Below are positions 1-6,960 of a DNA stretch of 8,579 nucleotides, in pieces (position 1 is the stretch's first letter; every line of letters starts with the position of its first letter). Below the pieces are notes generated by a model that was given only the letters and a program-made list of their open reading frames with translations, was not told the origin of the DNA and did no database searches. Source of the stretch: CAYHCE01 sp964355015 (GTDB taxonomy: Bacteria; Cyanobacteriota; Cyanobacteriia; PCC-6307; Cyanobiaceae); the NCBI GenBank assembly GCA_964355015.1, contig CAYHCE010000069.1, positions 1-8,579 of the forward strand. Reading direction: 5' to 3'. Both the position numbers and the translations under genes were made by a program.

Positions 1-125
1 AGCGGCAGTTCGGATTTCAGAAGACCCGGCTGCGGGGCATGCTCAAGAACCGCTGTAAGGTGAACGTTCTGGCAGCCCTTGCGAACCTATTCATGGTGCG
101 TCATCATTTGCTATGCAGGACATGA
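1..125 (+). CDS. IS5-like transposase, C-terminal fragment (5' cut by window edge)
   Basis: Frame 3 is open from the window edge to a TGA at 123-125 and gives about 40 residues. They contain KTRLRGMLKNRCKVNV followed by LAALANLFMVRHHLL. This KTRxRGxxKN...ALANLxMVRR pattern is typical of the extreme C-terminus of IS5-family DDE transposases, which cut and rejoin insertion-sequence ends. The catalytic DDE residues would lie upstream, outside the window, so it cannot be said whether the gene is intact. The matching 3' terminal inverted repeat could not be identified because the left end is not visible. The family is recognised from memory of the motif, not from a search. Confidence 0.75.
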   Translation, partial: RQFGFQKTRLRGMLKNRCKVNVLAALANLFMVRHHLLCRT

Positions 126-198
126 TCGGGAGAGTGTTGTGCCCATTGGGGGCTAAAACGGCCCTCAGTGGAAGGGGCAAGTCGCAAAAAATGGTGAA

Positions 199-220
199 AT
201 CAGGCTGATTCCAGCCTGAT
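199..220. other. 9-bp perfect hairpin downstream of transposase
   Basis: ATCAGGCTG (199-207) and CAGCCTGAT (212-220) are perfect inverted repeats around a 4-base loop, ATTC. It begins 73 bases after the transposase stop. It has no T-run on either strand. It may belong to the insertion sequence (a subterminal structure or transcription block) or be a terminator of the weak kind seen in cyanobacteria. The pairing is seen directly; the role is a guess. Confidence 0.45.
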
Positions 221-340
221 CTGCGCTGAAACAGTCCAAACCGAACAATTGGCGGCCCAAGACTGTCTATGCGGCTTGTTGCCCAGAGCTTCCCTAGGCG
301 GACCCGAGAACCACATGTTTGGCCCATTACACAGCAGTGG

Positions 341-367
341 ACCCTGAGGTGGCCAGCGCCTCAGGGT
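341..367 (-). terminator. Possible terminator hairpin of the antiporter gene
   Basis: ACCCTGAGG (341-349) and CCTCAGGGT (359-367) pair perfectly over 9 bp with a 9-base loop. On the minus strand it lies about 60 bases beyond the antiporter stop codon (429-431), where a transcription terminator would be expected. There is no U-tract after it, so intrinsic termination is not assured. It could also terminate plus-strand transcription leaving the insertion sequence. Confidence 0.4.
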
Positions 368-428
368 GGCGTTGCCAGCATCCATGGATCAGCTCAGGCC
401 TGTCGAGCTTCTACTCCAACCCTCCCGC

Positions 429-1514
429 TCACCCCGCCTGGAAGAAGAACCCAGCCGCCAGGATCAGATAGGCAGCCAGCAGCAACACCCCCTCCAGCCA
501 GTCGGAACGTCCATCGAGGCTCACCAGATTGCTCACCAGCACCGCTGTGATCACCGCCACCAGTTCATACACATCGAAGCTCAGATCCAGCGGGTGACCC
601 AGCAGCGGACCAGCCAGCACCAGCACCGGCACCACCAGCAGCGCCATCAGCAGGGTGGAGCCGAGCGCCACCGACACCGACAGGTCCATCTTGTTCTTGC
701 GTGCCATGCCCACGGCGGTTAGGTATTCGGCGGCGCCTCCCACCAGTGGCAGCACCACCACCCCGGTGAACAGCGCCGACAGGCCGACGCCCTCTGTCAC
801 CGTTTCCACGACCCCCACGAACAGTCCCGACTCATAGGCCAGGGCCAGCGTCGCAGCCACCAGTACCAACACCCAGGGCAGGGGATGGGGCGGTTGCGGG
901 GGTTCGTGGGCCTCTGCGATCAGTGCAGCGTGTTCCACTTCCGCCACTTCGTAGAGCGAACGGTGGGTGCCGAGCGAAAACACCAGCGTCAGGCCGTAGA
1001 CCGTGAGCAGCACCCAGGCCACGAAGGTGCAGAACGCCTCGGTGCTGGCCGCGGTCTTGCCACCCGAGAGCACGGCCAGGCTTGGGATCAGGATCGCCAG
1101 CACCGCCAGTGTCATGGCGGAGCCGTTGACGCGAGCCACCACGGGCTGGAACTCCTGCTGCCGGCGGGTGAGCCCGCCGAAGAACATCGACAGCCCCAGA
1201 GCCAGCAAAAGGTTGGCCATCACCGTGCCGGTGATGCTCGCCTTCACGATGTCCACCAGCCCGGCCCGCAGCGCCAGCAGGGCGATGATCAGTTCAGTGG
1301 CGTTGCCGAACAGGGCATTGAGCAGTGCACCCGGCGATGGCCCCAGTGACAGGGAGAGTTCCTCGGTGGCCGTGCTCAGCCAGATGGCGAGAGGCAGGAT
1401 CGCCACACCCGAGCTGAGGCACACGATCCCGTCACCCCAGTGCAGCCATTCGGCGGCTGCGGAGATCGGAACGGCGGCCAGCAGGGCGATGGACGCGGTC
1501 TTGCGGATCGACAT
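429..1514 (-). CDS. Ca2+/H+ antiporter, CaCA superfamily (CAX type)
   Basis: Inner-membrane cation/proton exchanger that would export Ca2+ using the proton gradient. With the start at ATG 1512-1514 it has 361 residues, close to cyanobacterial slr1336-like CAX proteins. An in-frame ATG at 1635-1637 would add 41 residues of non-conserved, low-hydrophobicity sequence, so the internal MSIRKTASIA start is preferred. It is almost wholly hydrophobic, with about ten or eleven membrane segments. Alpha-repeat 1 is GNATELIIALLALRAG (70-85), with Glu74 as the probable cation ligand, followed by KASITGTVMANLLLALG. Repeat 2 is GGAAEYLTAVGMARKNKMD (259-277), with Glu263. An acidic, histidine-containing loop (189-210) separates the halves. 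In repeat 2 the usual GNAAEH reads GGAAEY and the usual GSSxQIAL reads GSTLLMAL, so ion selectivity may differ. No Shine-Dalgarno sequence is obvious. Confidence 0.9.
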   Translation of the reverse strand: MSIRKTASIALLAAVPISAAAEWLHWGDGIVCLSSGVAILPLAIWLSTATEELSLSLGPSPGALLNALFGNATELIIALLALRAGLVDIVKASITGTVMANLLLALGLSMFFGGLTRRQQEFQPVVARVNGSAMTLAVLAILIPSLAVLSGGKTAASTEAFCTFVAWVLLTVYGLTLVFSLGTHRSLYEVAEVEHAALIAEAHEPPQPPHPLPWVLVLVAATLALAYESGLFVGVVETVTEGVGLSALFTGVVVLPLVGGAAEYLTAVGMARKNKMDLSVSVALGSTLLMALLVVPVLVLAGPLLGHPLDLSFDVYELVAVITAVLVSNLVSLDGRSDWLEGVLLLAAYLILAAGFFFQAG

Positions 1515-1568
1515 AGGCAGGCCCTGGGCGTTCGCATTCTGCTGATGCCCAGGTGGCTGATCACCGTT

Positions 1569-1587
1569 GTCACGGCCGGACCGTGAC
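1569..1587. promoter_or_regulatory. Perfect 7-bp inverted repeat in the divergent intergenic region
   Basis: GTCACGG (1569-1575) and CCGTGAC (1581-1587) are inverted repeats around a 5-base centre, CCGGA. The site lies 55 bases upstream of the antiporter ATG on the minus strand and about 120 bases upstream of the GH13 start on the plus strand. That is a suitable place for an operator shared by two divergent genes, or for a 5'-UTR hairpin of the antiporter mRNA. No convincing -10/-35 boxes are visible around it. Confidence 0.35.
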
Positions 1588-1708
1588 CATGGCGGGCTTA
1601 GCGTGAACCATCGGCAGGAGGCCAGAGGCGCAGGCACGAAGAACAGATGGGCCAGCTAGGTAGGGCCGAACAGGGCGTACGTCGGAGATCGCAGAGGCAG
1701 GAATCACC

Positions 1709-3493
1709 ATGACGCACATCCATCATCTGCAAGTTATGGGAGCGCGACCCCACCCTGGTGGGGTCGCCTTTCGCGTCTGGGCACCCCACGCCCAGCGGGT
1801 CTCCGTGATCGGATCGTTCAACCACTGGGACTCCGCCCGGCACCCCATGCAGACCGAGGAAGGCGGCTACTGGACTGCCGACCTGGCGGAGGCAGCCGTG
1901 GGCGATCAGTACAAGTACGTTCTGTTCACCGAGCAGGGTGAGTTGCAGCGGATGGATCCCTACGCCCGTGCGGTGACCAGTTCCGTTGGCAACAGCGTGA
2001 TTCACGATCCCGATTTCGATTGGGAAGGCGACGACTTCTCGATGTCACCGTGGCATGAACTGGTGATCTATGAGTTGCATGTCGGCACCTTCAGTGACAG
2101 GAGCGACGATGAGCCCGGGCAGTTCGCCGCAGTGACGAGCCGGCTAGGCCATCTCAGACGGCTGGGAATCAATGCGATCCAGATCATGCCGGTGGGTCAG
2201 TTCGCCGGAGAATTGTCGTGGGGCTATAACCCTTCCCACAGCTTTGCCGTCGACTCGGACTACGGCGGACCCGAAGCTTTCAAGCGCTTCATCAGGCATG
2301 CCCACCAGCAGGGCATCGCCGTGATCCTCGATGTGGTTTACAATCATCTCGGCCCAAGCGATCTCGACCTCTGGCAATTCGATGGCTGGTCGGAGCATGA
2401 TCGTGGTGGAATCTATTTCTATAACGACGACCGCGCCCAGACGCCCTGGGGGGACACAAGGCCCGATTACGGCCGTCCCGAGGTACGCCAGTACTTTCTC
2501 GATAACGCCACCATGTGGCTGCAGGATTACCATCTCGATGGGCTCCGCTTCGACAGCACGGCTTACATCCGCAGCGTGCATGGCAGCAACGACGACGACC
2601 TGCCCGATGGCTGGAGCCTGCTTCAGGCGCTCAACGCCCTGATCGCCGAGAAGTTTCCCGGCCGGATCACGATCGCCGAAGACATGCTGTGCAATCCCTG
2701 GCTCACCAAGGATGTGGGAGCAGGTGGCGCCGGCTTCGGCTGCCAGTGGGACATCAAGTTCGTGCAGCAGATCCGTGAGGCGGTGATCACCCCGGAGGAC
2801 GCGCAACGCTCCCTGCCCTCCATCCGCGAGGCGCTCACCTATCGCTACAACGACAACGCCTTCGAGCGGGTGATCTACAGCGAATCCCACGACGACGTGG
2901 CCGACGGACAGTCACGCGTGCCGCAGGAGGTGGATCCCGGCGATGCGCAGGGCTGGTACGCCCAGAAGCGCTCCACCCTGGCGGCTGCCCTGATCTTCAC
3001 CGCCCCTGGCATCCCGATGCTCTTCCAGGGCCAGGAGTTTCTGGAGGGAAGCTATTTCCGCGACTCGGTTCCACTGGACTGGGATCAACGCGACACCTTC
3101 CATGGCATCGTTCGGATGTACCGCGACCTGATCCGGCTCCGGCTCAATCGCGGCGACACGACGCGCGGGCTTCGCGGACAGTTCACCCATGTCTTCCATC
3201 AACAGGACGACCAGAAGCTCCTCGCGTTCCACCGCTGGGATCAGGGTGGCCGCTCCGATGACGTGGTGGTGGTCGCCAACTTTTCCAATGAACCGCAGCA
3301 CGACTACCGGATCGGCTTCCCGGCCGAAGGTATCTGGACGCTGCGGTTCAACAGCGACTGGACGGGTTACAGCGATGCCTTCGAGGGGCATCCCAGCACC
3401 GATGTGGTGTCCGAACCCGGTGACTACGACGGCCTGCCGTGCCACGGGGGCCTGTCCATCGGTCGCTACAGTGTGCTCATCTACTCGCAATGA
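1709..3493 (+). CDS. GH13 alpha-glucan enzyme, branching-enzyme-like with CBM48
   Basis: Cytoplasmic alpha-amylase-family enzyme (594 residues, no signal peptide) expected to act on glycogen or a related alpha-glucan. An N-terminal CBM48-type beta-sandwich (about 12-90) contains FRVWAPHAQRVSVIGSFNHW and MDPYAR. The TIM barrel (about 115-475) carries all four GH13 blocks: DVVYNH (208-213); DGLRFD (277-282), with Arg280 and the nucleophile Asp282; IAED (322-325), with acid/base Glu324; and SHDD (393-396), with His394 and Asp395. A beta-rich C-terminal domain (about 490-594) starts at VVVVANFSNEP and resembles that of GlgB. Catalytic residues are complete, so it should be active. Block spacing and the PWGDTRPDYGR stretch recall both GlgB and malto-oligosyltrehalose trehalohydrolase, so the exact reaction (branching, hydrolysis or trehalose release) is unresolved. 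AGGCAGGA lies about 7 bases before the ATG. It heads the plus-strand block. Confidence 0.85.
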   Translation: MTHIHHLQVMGARPHPGGVAFRVWAPHAQRVSVIGSFNHWDSARHPMQTEEGGYWTADLAEAAVGDQYKYVLFTEQGELQRMDPYARAVTSSVGNSVIHDPDFDWEGDDFSMSPWHELVIYELHVGTFSDRSDDEPGQFAAVTSRLGHLRRLGINAIQIMPVGQFAGELSWGYNPSHSFAVDSDYGGPEAFKRFIRHAHQQGIAVILDVVYNHLGPSDLDLWQFDGWSEHDRGGIYFYNDDRAQTPWGDTRPDYGRPEVRQYFLDNATMWLQDYHLDGLRFDSTAYIRSVHGSNDDDLPDGWSLLQALNALIAEKFPGRITIAEDMLCNPWLTKDVGAGGAGFGCQWDIKFVQQIREAVITPEDAQRSLPSIREALTYRYNDNAFERVIYSESHDDVADGQSRVPQEVDPGDAQGWYAQKRSTLAAALIFTAPGIPMLFQGQEFLEGSYFRDSVPLDWDQRDTFHGIVRMYRDLIRLRLNRGDTTRGLRGQFTHVFHQQDDQKLLAFHRWDQGGRSDDVVVVANFSNEPQHDYRIGFPAEGIWTLRFNSDWTGYSDAFEGHPSTDVVSEPGDYDGLPCHGGLSIGRYSVLIYSQ

Positions 3494-3500
3494 CGCAGAC

Positions 3501-3517
3501 GCCGGCACGATGCCGGC
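3501..3517 (+). terminator. Weak terminator-like hairpin after the GH13 gene
   Basis: GCCGGC (3501-3506) and GCCGGC (3512-3517) pair over 6 GC bases with a 5-base loop, followed by CTGTGTTT. It starts 7 bases after the GH13 stop and 45 bases before gltS. The T-run is short, so it may only attenuate transcription into gltS. Confidence 0.35.
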
Positions 3518-3561
3518 CTGTGTTTCATGCGATCGTGCGCCAATCCTGATCGCGATTCCGG

Positions 3562-4755
3562 ATGCAGGTCGAGAGCTTCGTCACGTTCAACATCGCCATC
3601 GTCGTGTTGTCGATCGGCAAGTGGCTGAACCAGCGCTTCGCCGTTCTGCGTGATTTCAACATCCCTGAACCGGTCACCAGCGGCCTGCTGGTGTGCCTGC
3701 TGCTGGCTCTGGTGCATGCCTTCAGCGGCTTCGAGATCAGTTTCAATCTGGTCACGCGCGATTTTCTGCTGCTTTATTTCTTCGCCGCGATCGGCCTCAA
3801 CGCCGACATCAAGACCCTGCTCTCAGGCGGCCGCCCCCTCGTGCTGCTGGTCGCTCTCACCCTGAGCTACATGCTGCTGCAGAACCTGGTCGGAGCGGGA
3901 GTGGCCTCGCTTCTGGGCCTCAACCCCCTGGTGGGCCTGCTGGGTGGTTCGGTGTCCCTGCTGGGTGGCCATGGCACCACGATCGCCTGGGCGCCTCGCT
4001 TCGTCGAGCAGCACGGCATCGCCAATGCCCTGGAGATCGGCATCGCCTGCGCCACCTTCGGCCTGGTGCTCGCCTCGCTGATGGGGGGGCCGATCGCCCG
4101 CATCCTGATCCGCTGCCACAAGCTCAAGCCCAACCAGGTAAGCGCTTCAGAGGAGGAGGCCAACCCGCCTGTCAGACAGCAGGAGGTCACCTACTTCAGT
4201 CTGCTGCGCACCCTCTTCTGGCTGAACATGAGCCTGGCCCTGGGAGAAGGCCTCCACGCCGCTCTGCAGGCCCTGGGCAGCAACCTTCCCCTGTTTGTTT
4301 GCGCCCTGTTCGGCGCCATCCTGCTCACCAACACCGTGCCGAGGCTGGTGCGGATCCGCTGGCCCGCCCAGACCCGCTCGCTGGCGATCGTGTCTGACAT
4401 CTCGCTCGGCATCTTCCTGGCGATGTCGCTGATGAGCCTTCAGCTCTGGACGATCGCCGAGCTGGCCGGTCCGATTCTCGCGATCCTGGCTGCCCAGTTT
4501 GTGGTGGCCTTCGCCTTCGCTCTGTTCGTGGTGTTCCGCGCCATGGGCAGTGACTATGAGGCGGCGGTGATCTGCTCCGGCTTCGGCGGCATCTCACTCG
4601 GGGCCACCCCCACCGCGATGGCCAACATGGCGGCGGTGGCGCAGAAGTACGGCCCCGCCCAGCGCGCCTTCATCATCGTGCCGTTGGTTTCGGGTTTCTT
4701 CGTGGACATCAGCAACGCGATCGTGATCCAGCGCTTCCTCAACTGGCTGGGCTGA
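3562..4755 (+). CDS. gltS: Sodium/glutamate symporter GltS
   Basis: Inner-membrane carrier that takes up L-glutamate with Na+. The 397 residues match the usual length of the family (about 400). Signature motifs are IPEPV (34-38), the first re-entrant loop with GGHGT (135-139), and the second with GFGGISLGATPTAMANM (340-356). The protein is strongly hydrophobic, with two inverted halves joined by a charged cytoplasmic linker (about 186-212, rich in Glu, Gln and Pro). The ATG at 3562 gives an N-terminus that aligns well with E. coli GltS. There is no clear Shine-Dalgarno sequence upstream. It lies 68 bases after the GH13 gene and 140 bases before the GAPDH gene. It looks complete with no missing motifs. 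Confidence 0.95.
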   Translation: MQVESFVTFNIAIVVLSIGKWLNQRFAVLRDFNIPEPVTSGLLVCLLLALVHAFSGFEISFNLVTRDFLLLYFFAAIGLNADIKTLLSGGRPLVLLVALTLSYMLLQNLVGAGVASLLGLNPLVGLLGGSVSLLGGHGTTIAWAPRFVEQHGIANALEIGIACATFGLVLASLMGGPIARILIRCHKLKPNQVSASEEEANPPVRQQEVTYFSLLRTLFWLNMSLALGEGLHAALQALGSNLPLFVCALFGAILLTNTVPRLVRIRWPAQTRSLAIVSDISLGIFLAMSLMSLQLWTIAELAGPILAILAAQFVVAFAFALFVVFRAMGSDYEAAVICSGFGGISLGATPTAMANMAAVAQKYGPAQRAFIIVPLVSGFFVDISNAIVIQRFLNWLG

Positions 4756-4895
4756 GGCTGTCTGCACTGAGGCTGACTGGCTCGGCGCCGGCCGCCCCGA
4801 GGCTGGGAAGCGGCACCTCCAGCACCCAGGCGGCCCTCGGCCGAGCAGAAAGGCGGTAAGCTTCCCGGCTGCTACGACGCACACGGGAGCGCGCG

Positions 4896-5891
4896 ATGAC
4901 GATTTCGATAGGCATCAACGGCTTCGGTCGCATCGGTCGACTGGTGTTTCGCCGCAGCTTCGAGATCGAAGGCATCGATGTCGTCGCCATCAACGATCTG
5001 ATCGATGTCGACTACATCGCCTACATGCTCAAGCACGATTCGACCCATGGTCGTTTCCGCGGAGAGGTGGAGATCCGCGATGGCCATCTGATCGTGAATG
5101 GCAGGAACATCCGCGTCACGGCCGAGCGGGATCCGAAGAACCTGAACTGGAGCGCCGTCGGCGCCGAGGTGGTGCTGGAATCCACCGGTCTCTTCCTCAC
5201 CGACGCCAGCGCCCGTGCCCACATCGAGGCCGGCGCCAGGAAGGTGGTGCTGTCGGCCCCCTCCAAGGACGACACGCCGATGTTCGTGATGGGGGTGAAC
5301 CACACCGGTTACGCCGGCCAGGACATCGTCTCGAATGCCTCCTGCACCACCAACTGCCTGGCACCGATCGCCAAGGTGCTGCACGACAACTTCGGCATCA
5401 AGGACGGCCTGATGACCACCGTCCATGCCATGACGGCCACCCAGAAGACGGTGGACGGCCCTTCGGCCAAGGACTGGCGGGGTGGCCGCGGTGCTGGCCA
5501 GAACATCATTCCCTCCTCCACCGGTGCCGCCAGAGCCGTGGGCAAGGTGATCCCCGCTCTCAACGGCAAGCTCACCGGCATGGCCTTCCGTGTGCCCACC
5601 CCCGATGTGTCAGTGGTGGACCTGACGGTGAATCTGGAGCGGCCCGCCAGCTACGACGCCATCAAGGCCGCGATGAAGGCGGCCGCGGAAGGTCCGATGG
5701 CCGGCGTCCTCGGCTACACCGAGGCGGAGGTGGTCTCCACCGATTTCCTCGGCGAAACCTGCACGTCGGTGTTCGATGCCGGCGCCGGCATCGCCCTCAC
5801 CGACACCTTCGTGAAAGTGGTGGCCTGGTACGACAATGAGTGGGGCTATTCCTGCAAGTGCCTCGACCTGATCCGTCACATTTCGGCCTGA
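4896..5891 (+). CDS. gap1: Type I glyceraldehyde-3-phosphate dehydrogenase, GapA/Gap1 type
   Basis: Cytosolic enzyme that oxidises glyceraldehyde 3-phosphate with Pi to 1,3-bisphosphoglycerate. It has 331 residues, the same length as E. coli GapA, which it closely resembles throughout. The Rossmann motif is GINGFGRIG (6-14). AINDL (31-35) carries Asp34, which favours NAD over NADP. The active site is SNASCTTNC, with catalytic Cys150, and His177 in TVHAMTATQKTVDGPS. The C-terminal WYDNEWGYS block is present. It is the glycolytic NAD-type enzyme (Gap1 in cyanobacteria) rather than the chloroplast-like Gap2 of the Calvin cycle; this paralog assignment is from memory. GGAG at 4886-4889 lies 6 bases before the ATG. 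The polyphosphate kinase frame continues in phase beyond the TGA at 5889-5891. Confidence 0.95.
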   Translation: MTISIGINGFGRIGRLVFRRSFEIEGIDVVAINDLIDVDYIAYMLKHDSTHGRFRGEVEIRDGHLIVNGRNIRVTAERDPKNLNWSAVGAEVVLESTGLFLTDASARAHIEAGARKVVLSAPSKDDTPMFVMGVNHTGYAGQDIVSNASCTTNCLAPIAKVLHDNFGIKDGLMTTVHAMTATQKTVDGPSAKDWRGGRGAGQNIIPSSTGAARAVGKVIPALNGKLTGMAFRVPTPDVSVVDLTVNLERPASYDAIKAAMKAAAEGPMAGVLGYTEAEVVSTDFLGETCTSVFDAGAGIALTDTFVKVVAWYDNEWGYSCKCLDLIRHISA

Positions 5892-5954
5892 CACGTCCCT
5901 GGCTGTGGCTGTGGTCTGCGGCCGGGGCTGCTCAGGAGGGCCTGCAGCTTCGCC

Positions 5955-6065
5955 GGGCCGTTTCGGGTCCATGACGGCGAGGGGTTCCGCCTCAAGGACA
6001 TCGACCCGGGCGACACCCTCCATCTGGGTTCCGAGGACAAACCCAGGGCGAAGGAAGCCCTGGCG
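5955..6065 (+). other. Conserved PPK2 N-terminus without a canonical start codon
   Basis: In frame with the polyphosphate kinase, this stretch reads GPFRVHDGEGFRLKDIDPGD and then continues to the ATG at 6066. The FRVxDGxxFRLKDxDPxDT pattern is the usual beginning of class III-like PPK2 proteins, so it is probably translated. No ATG, GTG or TTG exists in this frame between the GAPDH stop (5889-5891) and 6066. Candidates are a CTG at 5916 or 5928. An AGGAGG at 5934-5939 looks like a ribosome binding site but has no proper start 5-10 bases later. A GTG at 5905 lies in another frame and would need one frameshift to connect. It may reflect a non-AUG start, a mutation or a sequencing error. Confidence 0.6.
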
Positions 6066-6815
6066 ATGGGGATCGAGCTGCTGGCGGAGTTTCAGGACAG
6101 GCTCTATGCCCAGGACCGTTGGGCCCTCCTGCTGATCTTCCAGGCCATGGATGCCGCCGGCAAGGACGGCACGATCAAGCATGTGATGAGTGGCGTCAAT
6201 CCACAGGGGTGCCAGGTGTCGTCGTTCAAGGCGCCCTCGCCGCTGGACCTCGACCATGACTTTCTCTGGCGCTGCCAGCAGCAGTTGCCTGAGCGTGGCC
6301 GGATCGGCATCTTCAATCGCAGCTACTACGAGGACACCCTGGTGGTGAGGGTGCACAAGGAACTGCTGGGAAATCAGAAGATCCCACCCGAACTCCTCAC
6401 CAAGGACCTCTGGAAGGAGCGCTTCAGCGACATCCGCAACTTCGAGGACTACCTGGCGCGCAATGGCATCGTGGTGCGCAAGTTTTATCTACATGTTTCA
6501 AAGAAGGAACAGAAGCGTCGCTTCATGGAGCGGCTCAATAATCCCGAAAAAAACTGGAAGTTCTCCGCCAATGACATCAAAGAGAGAGCCTACTGGAACG
6601 ACTACATGGAGGCCTACGAGATCATGATCCGGAACACTGCAACCAAGACGGCTCCCTGGTATGTGGTGCCGGCGGACAACAAGTGGTTCACCCGGGTGGC
6701 GGTGGCCGCAGCCATCATCGAAACCCTGACTTCGCTGAATCTTCACTACCCCAAGGTGAGTGAGGAGGCTCTGCAACAACTGGAGGCCGCAAAACAGTCG
6801 CTGCTGGCAGAATAA
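6066..6815 (+). CDS. ppk2: Polyphosphate kinase 2 family protein (polyphosphate:nucleotide phosphotransferase)
   Basis: Transfers phosphate between inorganic polyphosphate and nucleotides, generally forming NDP or NTP from polyphosphate. From the first ATG it has 249 residues; with the upstream in-frame part it reaches about 285, nearer the usual length of single-domain PPK2 proteins. Counting from that ATG, Walker A is AMDAAGKDGT (27-36), followed by GVNPQGCQVSSFKAP. Walker B is IFNRSYYED (82-90). The basic lid helix is KKEQKRRFMERLNNPEKNWKF (146-166, quoted in part as the KKEQKRRF run). The C-terminal APWYVVPADNKWF (196-208) is also conserved. Motif residues are intact. The 6066 start is the first canonical codon but probably not the true one. 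The gene follows GAPDH in the same frame. The subfamily (AMP, ADP or broad substrate) cannot be fixed by eye; class III-like is the best guess. Confidence 0.9.
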   Translation: MGIELLAEFQDRLYAQDRWALLLIFQAMDAAGKDGTIKHVMSGVNPQGCQVSSFKAPSPLDLDHDFLWRCQQQLPERGRIGIFNRSYYEDTLVVRVHKELLGNQKIPPELLTKDLWKERFSDIRNFEDYLARNGIVVRKFYLHVSKKEQKRRFMERLNNPEKNWKFSANDIKERAYWNDYMEAYEIMIRNTATKTAPWYVVPADNKWFTRVAVAAAIIETLTSLNLHYPKVSEEALQQLEAAKQSLLAE

Positions 6816-6844
6816 TGATAGCCTTCGAAATAGCAGAGGTGCGT

Positions 6845-6865
6845 TGGGGATCGAAGCGTTCCCCA
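6845..6865 (+). terminator. Possible terminator hairpin after the polyphosphate kinase gene
   Basis: TGGGGA (6845-6850) and TCCCCA (6860-6865) pair over 6 bp with a 9-base loop, 30 bases after the PPK2 stop. No T-run follows. The position at the end of the plus-strand block suits a terminator, but the structure alone is weak. Confidence 0.3.
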
Positions 6866-6960
6866 GCAGAGTCAACCAGATAGCTGTTCACTCCAACTGG
6901 CAAAGTCGCGCCAAAATCAATCGATAACTCCAACATCCATCCCCATTGCCATCTTTCCTG

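Larger units (their letters stand above)
126..428. other. Gene-free stretch with two hairpins
   Basis: About 300 bases lie between the transposase stop and the 3' end of the minus-strand antiporter gene. The short ORFs here show no recognisable protein. The left part, probably up to the first hairpin or somewhat beyond, should contain the 3' end of the insertion sequence. I could not place its terminal repeat or a target duplication. Two perfect 9-bp stems (199-220 and 341-367) are the only structure I see. There is no tRNA-like fold or convincing promoter. Confidence 0.5.

Noticed and set aside
885..1349. Plus-strand ORFs opposite the Ca2+/H+ antiporter
   Set aside because: The reverse complement of transmembrane coding sequence gives Gln/His/Arg-rich peptides; no conserved motif is present.
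1515..1637. In-frame 41-residue N-terminal extension of the antiporter
   Set aside because: The extension is hydrophilic and unlike known family members. The internal ATG at 1512-1514 gives the expected MSIRK-type N-terminus.
2144..2890. Long minus-strand ORF (248 codons) opposite the GH13 gene
   Set aside because: It is an antisense shadow of a clear GH13 gene with all catalytic blocks in the other frame. GC-rich third positions create such open frames, and its translation shows no recognisable domain.
4831..4843. Short GC hairpin CGGCC/GGCCG before the GAPDH gene
   Set aside because: Five base pairs with a 3-base loop in GC-rich DNA is expected by chance, and no T-run follows.
5610..6356. 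Long minus-strand ORF (248 codons) opposite GAPDH and PPK2
   Set aside because: It spans the antisense of two well-recognised genes and their gap, and its product is a low-complexity His/Gly/Glu-rich sequence typical of reverse frames.
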